The position numbers were made by a program, and so were the translations under genes. Source: Deltaproteobacteria bacterium (GTDB lineage Bacteria > Bdellovibrionota_C > UBA2361 > SZUA-149 > JADZAE01). Taken from it: a stretch of 61,740 bases of DNA. Every line of letters begins with the position of its first letter. Position 1 is the stretch's first letter. Positions 42,817 to 51,250 of the stretch are shown piece after piece. Where the stretch lies: the NCBI GenBank assembly GCA_020852715.1, contig JADZAE010000079.1, positions 1 through 61,740 on the forward strand. Direction: 5' to 3'. The notes beneath the pieces were generated by a model. The model saw only the letters and a program-made list of their open reading frames with translations, searched no databases and had not been told where the DNA came from.

Positions 42817-45657
42817 TTATTTCTCGCATTTAATTTTAGCTAGAGATGTTTGACCGGCAAACCAGCCGTTACCTTTAATAGTCACGCTGTTTGCTCCCTT
42901 ATCCAAGAAAGTATAGACATTAAGAACTTTAGTTTTGCGCGCCGGTAAGATCAATTGTTTTTGTCCGACTTTATTGTTCCGCTCATTGGTGCCAATTGCA
43001 GTGAGAGTAATAGCTTTCTTGCCGGTATTGGTTACTTCGATTCTGCTGCCGCCGATAATCGAGCAAGCTACCCCGTTATCAGTAATCCCCATCGCCTTTT
43101 CTTTAAAACCATAAGAGAATGAGTTACTAGTCGCTGAAACAACCTTTTCCTCGGACTTGCCATACTGTGTAATATAGGCGAGAAATTTTGCCTCTTGAGA
43201 TTCAGGTGTTACACGCAGCTGCGCAATCTCTTTGCTCTCCAGCGGTAGTATAAATTCTCTGGACTGCCCGGCAGCCAGTTTAAGTTTACGCGCTAAGGAA
43301 GCAAGCAATCTGCCCTCCTTGGAAATAAACTCTATCTTAAAATTCTGTGCTGCGGCAAAATTACTTATTTCAAACTTGCTTTCCTTAACACCTACCTCAT
43401 CTATATAGTTGATCGCATTAACGATAGCGTAAGCTTGCGCATTTAGAGCAGAAACAAGTTCTCTTTTGTACCTGAGCGCATTATTAAAAGGCTTAGCCAT
43501 TGTAGCTTCCAGATGGCCGACAAGGGTATTTGTACTGTTTAAATCAGCAGCAGACAGTATAATGCTAGCCGCTACTTCGCGGCGAGGTAAATATTTATTT
43601 AAACCGATGCGAACAGTTTTTGCTCCAGCAACGGTAATCAATTTATCCGCTAAAATTTCTTTCCCGTTATGGCCAATCAGCTTAAGATTAAGCTTGGCAA
43701 TATCTGTCGCAATATTAGTCAAAACTAAAACATTCTTTTGGCCAAGATATTTGCTGATACGGCCATTCGAGATAGCGGGTAAAATATCCGGGGCACTATT
43801 AGTGGCACAAGCATTTGTCCCAGCAATAGCCTCTTGGACATTACTAAAACCATCGCTATCGCTATCAGCCTCATTAGTAATTAAACAGGTCGGCACCTCC
43901 CTGGCCATTGCTTGGTCGCTAATTTCAACACACATACCATTTTCGTCTTTAACTAACCCGGCAATACATTTAGTAAGCTTGAAATCTACACCGGTAAGGG
44001 TATAATTGCTGCCATTCCAACCCATGTATTTAGAATTTATCAATAGCGGATCATAGTTGCACAGCGGGTAATTGCCCGTAGCATATCCCTCGACAGGCTC
44101 AGGACAAGTATTGCGCCAAGGATTATTACGTAAATCAAAATAACGGGCGAACTTCGAATACTTAGCCGTGGTATCTTCAGGGCGCAGCCACAGTGTCCAA
44201 CTTCCACTTAGTGCCGGCAACGAATAGTAGCCATATTTATTAGTCGTAGCACTACCAAATGGACTACGAATCACAGCGTTCTTAATGCCTTTTTTGTTAC
44301 CCTGGGAATCAACAACAAAAACTTTACCAGAAACCAGAAGGTTCAACTCTTCCGTATCGCAAACCCCATTGGCGTTTAGATCCCGTTCTTGAACGTTACA
44401 TCCACAAGCTCCGGGGGCCCTTTTCAGGCGATCGCCAGGACAAAGATCCTTACATAAAGAAGCTCCATCCCCGTCTAAATCGGATTCCGGATAACCACAG
44501 CCACAATCCCCTACGCTTACCTTATAAGGATCAAACGGGCATTCATCGTCAACGCCATAATATCCATCATTGTCAATATCCTCGCTATCAGGATCCTCGC
44601 AACGGTCGCCTTCGTCATCACCATCAAGATCAGATTGATTGCTGTTTTTAACCCACGGACAGTTATCGCTCACATTAGGAACATTATCGTTATCCCAGTC
44701 GTCATCACAGGCATCGCCAATTCCATCGCCTTCAAAATCCAACTGGTTGGCATTTGCTACCGATACACAGTTATCATTAGCATCAACCAGCCCATCACTA
44801 TCTTGGTCATGATCGAGATCGCAAACATTCCCCTCGCCATCGCTGTCAACATCAGCCTGGTCGGCGTTTGCGATAAGAGGACAGTTATCCGAGCCATTGG
44901 CGACACCATCACCATCCATGTCCGAATCACAAGCATTACCAATGCCATCAACATCTGTATCAAGTTGATTTAAATTTGCCGTGGAAACACAGTTATCATC
45001 ACCATCAAAAACCGTATCGCTGTCCTGGTCATGATCGAAATCACAAACATCCCCTTCTCCGTCTGAATCAACATCAGCTTGATTAGCATTAGTGGTAAGC
45101 GGGCAATTATCTGAGTCATTTAAGACACCGTCGCCATCCATATCGGCGTCACAACTATTACCTATTCCATCCTGATCTGTGTCCAGCTGGGAGAAGTTCG
45201 CATTGTTCGGGCAATTATCAGAAGCATCTATGATGGTATCGCTGTCCGCATCTTCACAAACATCCCCTACCCCATTTGAGTCTTGATCAGCTTGGGTGGG
45301 ATTATGAATTATTGGACAATTATCGGTGCTATCGTTAATCCCATCATTATCATCATCCCCATCACAAGCATCACCATAGCCATCGCCATCAAGGTCAGCT
45401 TGATCAAGATTGTCCACGTAAGAACAGTTATCGGCCGTATCGACGATAGCATCATTATCATCGTCGGCATCGCATTCGTCCCCTAAGCCATCAGCGTCGT
45501 TATCTTTTTGCGTTGGATTATAAGCAAGGTAGCAGTTATCAACACTGTTCTCGATTCCATCAATATCCGAATCGGTAGCAAAAGCAGACGGCACCGCAAT
45601 CACAGTTAGCAGAAAGATGATAAAGGTGGATATTGTTGTCGTTTTCAACGGAGACAT
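42817..45657 (-). CDS. Large secreted protein with thrombospondin type 3 repeats
   Basis: A 946-residue exported protein. The signal peptide covers 1-27 (TFIIFLLTVIAVPSAFA). Residues about 30-440 contain roughly a dozen TSP3 repeats of the DxDxDGxxDxxDNCP type, which bind calcium. A carboxypeptidase-regulatory-like beta domain follows (about 446-520, SGKVFVVDSQGNKKGIKNAV). CPEPVEG at about 519-525 comes from a repeat inserted in the DNA. A further TSP3-like unit (DSDSDGFSNVQEAIAGTN) is near 600, then about 330 residues of beta-rich sequence without a recognised domain. It is probably a cell-surface adhesin or structural protein, related in design to the product at 31961. Confidence 0.82.
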   Translation of the reverse strand: MSPLKTTTISTFIIFLLTVIAVPSAFATDSDIDGIENSVDNCYLAYNPTQKDNDADGLGDECDADDDNDAIVDTADNCSYVDNLDQADLDGDGYGDACDGDDDNDGINDSTDNCPIIHNPTQADQDSNGVGDVCEDADSDTIIDASDNCPNNANFSQLDTDQDGIGNSCDADMDGDGVLNDSDNCPLTTNANQADVDSDGEGDVCDFDHDQDSDTVFDGDDNCVSTANLNQLDTDVDGIGNACDSDMDGDGVANGSDNCPLIANADQADVDSDGEGNVCDLDHDQDSDGLVDANDNCVSVANANQLDFEGDGIGDACDDDWDNDNVPNVSDNCPWVKNSNQSDLDGDDEGDRCEDPDSEDIDNDGYYGVDDECPFDPYKVSVGDCGCGYPESDLDGDGASLCKDLCPGDRLKRAPGACGCNVQERDLNANGVCDTEELNLLVSGKVFVVDSQGNKKGIKNAVIRSPFGSATTNKYGYYSLPALSGSWTLWLRPEDTTAKYSKFARYFDLRNNPWRNTCPEPVEGYATGNYPLCNYDPLLINSKYMGWNGSNYTLTGVDFKLTKCIAGLVKDENGMCVEISDQAMAREVPTCLITNEADSDSDGFSNVQEAIAGTNACATNSAPDILPAISNGRISKYLGQKNVLVLTNIATDIAKLNLKLIGHNGKEILADKLITVAGAKTVRIGLNKYLPRREVAASIILSAADLNSTNTLVGHLEATMAKPFNNALRYKRELVSALNAQAYAIVNAINYIDEVGVKESKFEISNFAAAQNFKIEFISKEGRLLASLARKLKLAAGQSREFILPLESKEIAQLRVTPESQEAKFLAYITQYGKSEEKVVSATSNSFSYGFKEKAMGITDNGVACSIIGGSRIEVTNTGKKAITLTAIGTNERNNKVGQKQLILPARKTKVLNVYTFLDKGANSVTIKGNGWFAGQTSLAKIKCEK
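44087..44106 (-). repeat. Palindromic TCGACAGGCTCAGG repeat inserted in a CDS
   Basis: CCCTCGACAGGCTCAGGACA on the plus strand encodes CPEPVEG on the coding strand. From general knowledge this sequence is a very widespread small repeat seen in many bacterial genomes. Here it lies in frame inside the 946-residue TSP3 protein. Confidence 0.65.
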
Positions 45658-45829
45658 AAATTTTTTAAAAGATTCTTGCCTTACCCCAAATTTATCGGCA
45701 AAAGTGGCAAAATTATTAAGTTTTTATCTTTTATCTTTAGAAGAAAACAGCTATTTGCCATTGCCTTGTCGATTAGGTAAACAATAAACACCAATAATAC
45801 AAAGTAGTTAGAAAAAGGACCATAAGAGC

Positions 45830-47560
45830 ATGAAAGGTGAAATAACCAATAGGATAGCCGAAACTATAGCTGCCGCCTGTAATAAAACCAGTTCCGATAT
45901 ACATGGATTATTGCAAGCTCCCAAAAATCAGGATTTTGGTGATATTGCTCTTCCCTGCTTTTTCCTCGCCAAAGAATGGAAACTTTCCCCGCAGGATTGT
46001 GCCAGCAAATTAGCTGCGCAGATCTCTTTACCTAACGGCGTGAGCGAAGTCACCCCGGTCGCCGGATTTCTAAATTTTCGCTTTGCTACCAATTCCTTAG
46101 CCGATGGGATTTTAAGCAAATCTTTTTGCCCGCCAGATCATCTGGATATTCCGGAAAATAGATCAATAAGACTATTAGTTGAATATTCTTGTCCCAATAT
46201 CGCTAAACCTTTTCATGTTGGCCACATCCGCACGACCTTGCTGGGCAATTGCCTTGATCGAGTTCTGCGTTATTTAAACTATCACATCGAGAGCATCAAT
46301 TATCTCGGGGATTATGGTACACAATTTGGTTATGTTTGGGCGGGCTCTGAACTTTGGGGCAAACCGCAAAACGATAGCGTAATGGAACTGCTGGCTATCT
46401 ATCGCCGAGCCACTGCGCTTAAAGCCGAGCAAGAAAGCGGCGAGATCAAACCGGAAAATAAGGATTTACCGGATGTAAAACAAATGGCTCAAAATTTCTT
46501 TGTCGATTTAGAGAACAAAGAAATTTATGCCGTGGATTTCTGGAAGTGGTGCCTTAAAATCTCACTGGACTGGTTTAAAAAGTCATACGAAAGACTGGAT
46601 ATCCAATTTGATCATTACACAGGAGAATCGGCATATAGTGATCAATTAAAACAAACGATTGAGCTGGTTAAGCAAAAGGGTATTCTTGTGGAATCTCAAG
46701 GCGCACTCGGCGTTGATCTAGGAGAGCAGGACGGCTTTGCGCGCCTTACCACTCCCGACGGGCGTTCTTTATACCTTACTCGCGATATTGCTGCGGCCAT
46801 GGATAGAAAAGAAACTTTCAACTTCAGTAAAGTCCTCCATGTCGTTGCCGCTCCGCAGGCGCTGCACTTTCGCCACTTACGAGGGATTTTAAGCAAAATG
46901 GGTTTTCCTTGGGCTAACGACATAGTGCACGTCGCCTATGGTATGGTACTAGGCATGCAGACTAGAGGCGGTGGAACATTTATTGAACTCAATGATTTTA
47001 TCAATGAAGCTCAAGCTCGTGCCCTCAAAGTTTATCACGAGCAAGTAACTAAACGTCCGATATCCTGCGACGAAGACGCAGTGGTTCGATCTGTTGCCCG
47101 TGCTGCAATATGCTTCTTCTATCTAAATCGCTCCAATAATGGGGATGTGCAATTCAATTGGGATCAAGCTTTAAGTTTTACCGGTGATAGCGGCCCTTAT
47201 GTTCTTTATGCCTATGCTCGCATTTGTAGCATCAAAGAAAAGTTTCTCAGCTCCGGTGGCGTGATTAGCGAACCATTCGATAGTTCGCTACTTGTCGAAG
47301 AGAGCGCTCACCGTTTGCTGACATTGCTAGAAAACTTTGAAAGCGTCGTAAAAAAGGTAGGCGCCACCTATGAACCGATTGCGCTTACTACTTATGCGCT
47401 TGATCTGGCTCGAGCTTTTTCCCGCACTTATAATGAGCTGCATGTAGTGGGAGTAGAACCGAATCTCGCTAATGCGCGCTTGGCGCTTTTTGAAACCACA
47501 CGGGCAGTGTTGGGCAAAACCTTAGAGCTTCTTGGAATAAACCCCATTGCTCGCATGTGA
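45830..47560 (+). CDS. argS: Arginyl-tRNA synthetase
   Basis: A class I aminoacyl-tRNA synthetase, 576 residues. The N-terminal Add1-like domain (about 1-85) is followed by the catalytic core: SCPNIAKPFHVGHIRTTLLG near 117-136 (HIGH motif as HVGH), INYLGDYGTQFG near 150-161, TTPDGRSLYLTRDIAAA near 306 and GMVLGMQTRGGG near 372, which replaces KMSKS as usual for ArgRS. The anticodon-binding DALR domain forms the C-terminus (LARAFSRTYNELHVVG near 526-541). Monocistronic, convergent with the aminotransferase. Confidence 0.96.
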   Translation: MKGEITNRIAETIAAACNKTSSDIHGLLQAPKNQDFGDIALPCFFLAKEWKLSPQDCASKLAAQISLPNGVSEVTPVAGFLNFRFATNSLADGILSKSFCPPDHLDIPENRSIRLLVEYSCPNIAKPFHVGHIRTTLLGNCLDRVLRYLNYHIESINYLGDYGTQFGYVWAGSELWGKPQNDSVMELLAIYRRATALKAEQESGEIKPENKDLPDVKQMAQNFFVDLENKEIYAVDFWKWCLKISLDWFKKSYERLDIQFDHYTGESAYSDQLKQTIELVKQKGILVESQGALGVDLGEQDGFARLTTPDGRSLYLTRDIAAAMDRKETFNFSKVLHVVAAPQALHFRHLRGILSKMGFPWANDIVHVAYGMVLGMQTRGGGTFIELNDFINEAQARALKVYHEQVTKRPISCDEDAVVRSVARAAICFFYLNRSNNGDVQFNWDQALSFTGDSGPYVLYAYARICSIKEKFLSSGGVISEPFDSSLLVEESAHRLLTLLENFESVVKKVGATYEPIALTTYALDLARAFSRTYNELHVVGVEPNLANARLALFETTRAVLGKTLELLGINPIARM

Positions 47561-47591
47561 TTTTAATGCAGAAGTATTTGCTAATGACCTT

Positions 47592-48689
47592 TTAAGCTAA
47601 TTTTAACAGCACTTTGGCGCCTCTTTCTAAGGTCGCTAGCGGGGCGGCAAATGAAATCCGAAAATGCGAATCGCGCTCAGAAAACACATTGCCCGGCACA
47701 ACCAATAACTTATTTTCAATGCATTTTTCCACAAATGCTTGCCCCGAACTACCAGGGGCTTTAGGGAAAAGATAAAACGCTCCGCGCGGTTGAACAAATT
47801 CATATTTTCCCGCTAGCGCTGAACAAATAAAATCCCTTTTCGCGCGGTAGGTATCAGTGATGCTTGTGTTTTCCAGGGTAACATTTCCAGCCAAAGAATA
47901 CTGAGCGATAGACGGAGCACAAACAAAAGAATACTGCTGGATCTTACACATTTCGTTAATCAACGCCGCCGCACCGACAGCATAGCCAACACGCCATCCG
48001 GGGATAGCATGAGACTTAGAAAACCCGTTTAATATAATCGTTTGCTCGTAGCGGCCGAAGACATTTACATGTGTTTGGTCATAACTGTAACACGAGTATA
48101 TCTCGTCATAAATAAGCAGAATATTTTTCTTCCGAAGGATCTCAATCAACGATGTCAGTTCATTTTCTGCGGTGACGCTCCCTGTCGGATTACAAGGGGT
48201 GTTTATAATAATCGCTTTTGTCCTTGGTGAAACTTTGCTCTCAATTTCTTCCAAAGGTAATTTAAATTCCGGGTAGCAATCGTAATAAACCGGCTGAGCA
48301 TTAATCAATTTTGCCAAATCTCGGTACATGCAAAAAAACGGGTCGGGAATTAATATTTCATCGCCCGGATCTAAAACCGCCAAATAAGATAACAACAACC
48401 CGCCACTGACTCCGGAAGTGATTATCACGCTATTCTGAGCGTCGGGTAAGTTAAGATCCAGCCCATACTGCGAAGCCACTTCCTGCCTTAATGCACTTAT
48501 GCCCTGGGTCAAAGTGTAAGTATTCTTGCCGCTGTCAATGGCTTGCTTAGCCGCGCTTTTTACTTGCTCGGAAGCATCAAAATCCGGCTGACCAATGCTC
48601 AAATTAATCGGATCCTTGATCTTCTGTGCAAGATCAAATACCCGCCTAATACCAGATGAATCAATTGACAAAGATCGTTTTGAAATCAC
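47592..48689 (-). CDS. Class I/II aminotransferase, aspartate-type
   Basis: A 365-residue fold type I PLP enzyme. Motifs: PINLSIGQPDFD near 27, IINTPCNPTGSV near 158, IYDEIYSCYSY near 195, and the PLP lysine region ILNGFSKSHAIPGWRVGYA near 218-236. The C-terminal arginine is in HFRISFAAP near 344. It resembles AspC/AAT-I families with broad amino acid specificity; the exact substrate is not clear. It ends with no obvious terminator, facing argS. Confidence 0.85.
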   Translation of the reverse strand: MISKRSLSIDSSGIRRVFDLAQKIKDPINLSIGQPDFDASEQVKSAAKQAIDSGKNTYTLTQGISALRQEVASQYGLDLNLPDAQNSVIITSGVSGGLLLSYLAVLDPGDEILIPDPFFCMYRDLAKLINAQPVYYDCYPEFKLPLEEIESKVSPRTKAIIINTPCNPTGSVTAENELTSLIEILRKKNILLIYDEIYSCYSYDQTHVNVFGRYEQTIILNGFSKSHAIPGWRVGYAVGAAALINEMCKIQQYSFVCAPSIAQYSLAGNVTLENTSITDTYRAKRDFICSALAGKYEFVQPRGAFYLFPKAPGSSGQAFVEKCIENKLLVVPGNVFSERDSHFRISFAAPLATLERGAKVLLKLA

Positions 48690-48770
48690 AGCTCCCCCAT
48701 TTGGCTTTCTGCTTACTTGTCTTTGGGGCTAAGGTAAACGCAATTCCGGGATTGAGCAAATGAAAGATTT

Positions 48771-48797
48771 AAAAAAAGGGAGCTGTTGCCAGCCCCC
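48771..48797 (-). terminator. Intrinsic terminator of the sigma-factor gene
   Basis: On the minus strand GGGGGCTG, tetraloop GCAA, CAGCTCCC (8 bp with one G-U pair) followed by seven T, 20 bp after the stop of the sigma-like gene. Confidence 0.88.
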
Positions 48798-48816
48798 GAA
48801 AACCTAAGAAACGAAA

Positions 48817-49416
48817 TTAGGAGCTAAAACCTCTATCGAAGACATCACTAACAACAATTTTCGTTTGGGAATGACTTGGCTTATAAAAAAGCTTTCTTAA
48901 TGTACGACGAGCATTATGCAGACATTGGCGTATGTCCATGATGGGCATCTGCAAGATTTCGGCAATTTGCGCTCTATTCAGGCCATCCATGTCTTTCATT
49001 ACAAAAACCACTTTCTCCCAAAGTGGTAGATAATATACTAACGTGCTTAAACCTAAGGAGGATATTTCCATCATATTTAATGGCCGCCTTACTTGATGAA
49101 TTGCCGAATATTTATTGCTGTTTTGCTCTTTGGCTCGAGCATTGACCTGCTGTGCTAAATAAATGCTCTCGGCATAGAGAGTATTTAAGAAAGACTTTTC
49201 GTCGCTTACGCGTTCAGTGTTTAGCGCATCAAATGTATGAATGAATGCTTCACATAACATATGTTCAGCTATGACAAGATCATCAACCAATAGAACCGCG
49301 AAACGGTATATCTGTGCCTCATATTTTCCAATTAATTCCTCATGAGTTATGCCAAGATAATGGTCTATAACTCCTTGCTTCGATCTTTCCTGATGGTAAC
49401 AAACGCTATTTTGCAT
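48817..49416 (-). CDS. ECF-type sigma-70 family factor
   Basis: A 199-residue sigma-like protein. Region 2 appears around 24-75 (HEELIGKYEAQIYRFAVLLV...AEHMLCEAFIHTF) and region 4 around 125-175 (LPLWEKVVFVMKDMDGLNRA then QIAEILQMPIMDIRQCLHNARRTLRK), a helix-turn-helix typical of ECF sigma factors. Region 2.3-2.4 is weakly conserved, so its -35/-10 preference cannot be guessed. No anti-sigma gene is adjacent. Its own terminator follows. Upstream lies the repeat island 49417-50296. Confidence 0.72.
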   Translation of the reverse strand: MQNSVCYHQERSKQGVIDHYLGITHEELIGKYEAQIYRFAVLLVDDLVIAEHMLCEAFIHTFDALNTERVSDEKSFLNTLYAESIYLAQQVNARAKEQNSNKYSAIHQVRRPLNMMEISSLGLSTLVYYLPLWEKVVFVMKDMDGLNRAQIAEILQMPIMDIRQCLHNARRTLRKLFYKPSHSQTKIVVSDVFDRGFSS

Positions 49417-49540
49417 ACTTTTTTATCCCTGCTTTAATCAAACGCACATCCTATATTTTGCTTAATAGCAGAGTAAGCTTAGGGATGTTGTCACAAGCAT
49501 GTAACAATATAGAAATTTGATTGTAACCAAAGGCGAGCAG

Positions 49541-49740
49541 TAAGCCTTCACGGGATAATTTTCATTAAAATTTCAGGGGTATTAGAAACATGAATATTTT
49601 TAAATTTATTGACGTTTCCTCATCGGAAACGGCTAATCTTGTGAAGGCTTAGTCTCTGTCCCCCCACAGTTTTGCTTCGCAAAACTTGCCACCTCTGGGG
49701 GCTTTTATATAGAAACTCAGTAAAAGTCGTGGACGGATAC
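49541..49740 (+). repeat. Family A structured repeat, copy A6 (reference copy)
   Basis: A full-length 200-bp copy. In order it has TAAGCCTTCACGGGAT, a variable AT-rich part, CGTTTCCTCATCGGAAACG, CTTGTGAAGGCTTAG, CCCCCA with GTTTTGCTTCGCAAAAC inside and TGGGGGCTTTTATATAG, then AAACTCAGTAAAAGTCG. Confidence 0.88.
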
Positions 49741-49868
49741 GGTAAGCATTTACACTTTTGCGTGCAGAGAGGCCAAATTGGCATCAATGTCCCTTATCTT
49801 CTATTGTTTTCTATTGTGCTTATGTGCCGTAGAGAGCTAAAAACGAACAACACCTACAGCTAGATATA

Positions 49869-49940
49869 CCATTTGCAAAAAGAAATTTAACTTTTGAACT
49901 GAAAGGCCTTCAGCTTTCTATCCTTGTCCTAAGCAAATGG
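49869..49940 (+). repeat. Family F palindromic element, copy F2
   Basis: A 72-bp unit between CCATTTGC and GCAAATGG with an internal GAAAGGCCTTCAGCTTTC hairpin, joined directly to A7. Confidence 0.65.
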
Positions 49941-49941
49941 A

Positions 49942-50097
49942 TAAGCCTTCACTCGGTAGCAAATTTAATTAAATAACGCTATTATAAAAATATTTGATTA
50001 GTCTCTGCCGTTTCCTTATCGAAAACGGCTAAATATGTGAAAGCTTATTCGTTGCCCCCATAATTTTGTTACGCAAAATCCGCCCCGATGGGGCTTA
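49942..50097 (+). repeat. Family A structured repeat, divergent copy A7
   Basis: It shares its AT-rich middle with A4. The 3' stem is CCCCAT...ATGGGG, a paired change from CCCCCA...TGGGGG in A6, with TTTTGTTACGCAAAA inside. The 3' tail is lost. Confidence 0.78.
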
Positions 50098-50106
50098 GTT
50101 TCATTT

Positions 50107-50144
50107 TGCCCATAAATAAGCCATCCATGGCTTATTTATGGGCA
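50107..50144 (+). repeat. Perfect 38-bp palindrome
   Basis: Perfect 18-bp arms TGCCCATAAATAAGCCAT and ATGGCTTATTTATGGGCA around CC, right after A7. A second small hairpin AAGCGAA...TTCGCTT lies at about 50153-50173. Confidence 0.75.
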
Positions 50145-50198
50145 TTTACGAAAGCGAATCGAGGTTTCGCTTCCGCGAAAACTATCCTTGCTTTTCTT

Positions 50199-50264
50199 TA
50201 TACCGTACGCAAGACTTAATTACTTAGCAATATATCGTTCAACTTATTTCTTGCGTACGGTATA
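50199..50264 (+). repeat. Family E mini-element, intact copy
   Basis: 66 bp with perfect 16-bp terminal inverted repeats TATACCGTACGCAAGA and TCTTGCGTACGGTATA. Outside them CTTTTCTT and AAGAAAAG extend the symmetry with a small offset. A fragment interrupts A2. Confidence 0.7.
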
Positions 50265-50296
50265 ATTAAGAAAAGTGCTCTCGCTATATATATTAG

Positions 50297-51232
50297 AAAA
50301 CAGGCAAAATAGACTTCCAACCAGAAAATGTAGAAAAAGCGGTAGCCTTTATTTTCCAAAATAAAGACCTTACTGATCGCTTTGAGATTTTCGATGCACT
50401 CTTTCCCTTAATATGCATCCCAAAAGTTTGGGAACAAGCAGCAAAAAACCGCGAAGCCTATAATGGCGTGGAGCTGTCAATAGAGGCCAAACACGAGGTT
50501 TATGCTTTTAATATTTTCAGCGAAAACGTTTATCCGATTGACCTGATAATCTCTTTATCTGTAAACCGCTATTTGCTGATTGATAAAATGTGGTAAGCGC
50601 TGAATCCTTCAACGCCCGAACAAATAAACTCCTTTTATAAATCCACAGCTGCTATTCTTCCTTGGGGGCATGGAGTAATAAAGGTTGACGAAGACAGAGC
50701 AAAAACAAAAAACAACTGGCTGCATCGTGTTTCAATTTTGACAGAACTAAGAAAAAAAGGCTGTCAATCAGTCCTTGATTATGGGGCCGGTGGCGGACAC
50801 ACCACATTGCTCGCTTATGCCTTAGGCTTTCGTTCCGTTTTCCATCACGAGTTTAAAATATTCCATCCTTTTGTACAGTGGCGCGCGCAGAGAATGGCCG
50901 CTAACGACAACTTTCCCCAGCCGCCTGATTTTATTTTTAGTGCTGCTGAGCAGCCGATGCCGCACAATAACATCGTTGACGGAGCCATTTGCACCGATGT
51001 TGTCGAGCATGTGCCTGATCCCAATATCTTACTTGATCAGCTACGAAATGCGCTAACAAACGGTGGCTACTTAATGTGGGTAGCAACATTTATCGAAGCA
51101 ATTTCTTGCCATATAAATATCCATTATGCCGGCCACGAAGAAGAACTATTGAATCGCCATGGTTTTCACCGTATCGAGGACTTTCCCGTTCATTATAATG
51201 GGCACACCGGCATTTACCAACTCCGTAAGTAG
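50297..51232 (+). pseudogene. SAM-dependent methyltransferase pseudogene with internal stop
   Basis: One frame runs 311 codons from the TAG at 50294 to the TAA at 51230, broken by a single TAA at 50594. The N-terminal part reads KTGKIDFQPENVEKAVAFIF and continues in a coding-like way, but has no start codon. After the stop it continues ALNPSTPEQINSFYKSTAAI and reaches the SAM-binding motif SVLDYGAGGGHTTLLAYALG (about codon 154), then DGAICTDVVEHVPDPNILLD, a class I methyltransferase pattern. A shorter gene from a TTG at 50738 would lack upstream helices and is less likely functional. It is probably a decayed gene, 5'-truncated at the repeat island. Confidence 0.65.
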
Positions 51233-51250
51233 CCCTTTTACTAATAAACT

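Noticed and set aside
49672..49863. A 63-codon open frame between A6 and F2
   Set aside because: Starts inside family A; the product shows no recognisable features.
49541..50097. Possible CRISPR array from repeated hairpin units
   Set aside because: Units are long, in different families and without regular spacers; no cas genes nearby.
13159..50097. Family A as integron attC sites
   Set aside because: No R'/R'' core sites of the RYYYAAC/GTTRRRY type flank the hairpins, and no integrase is present.
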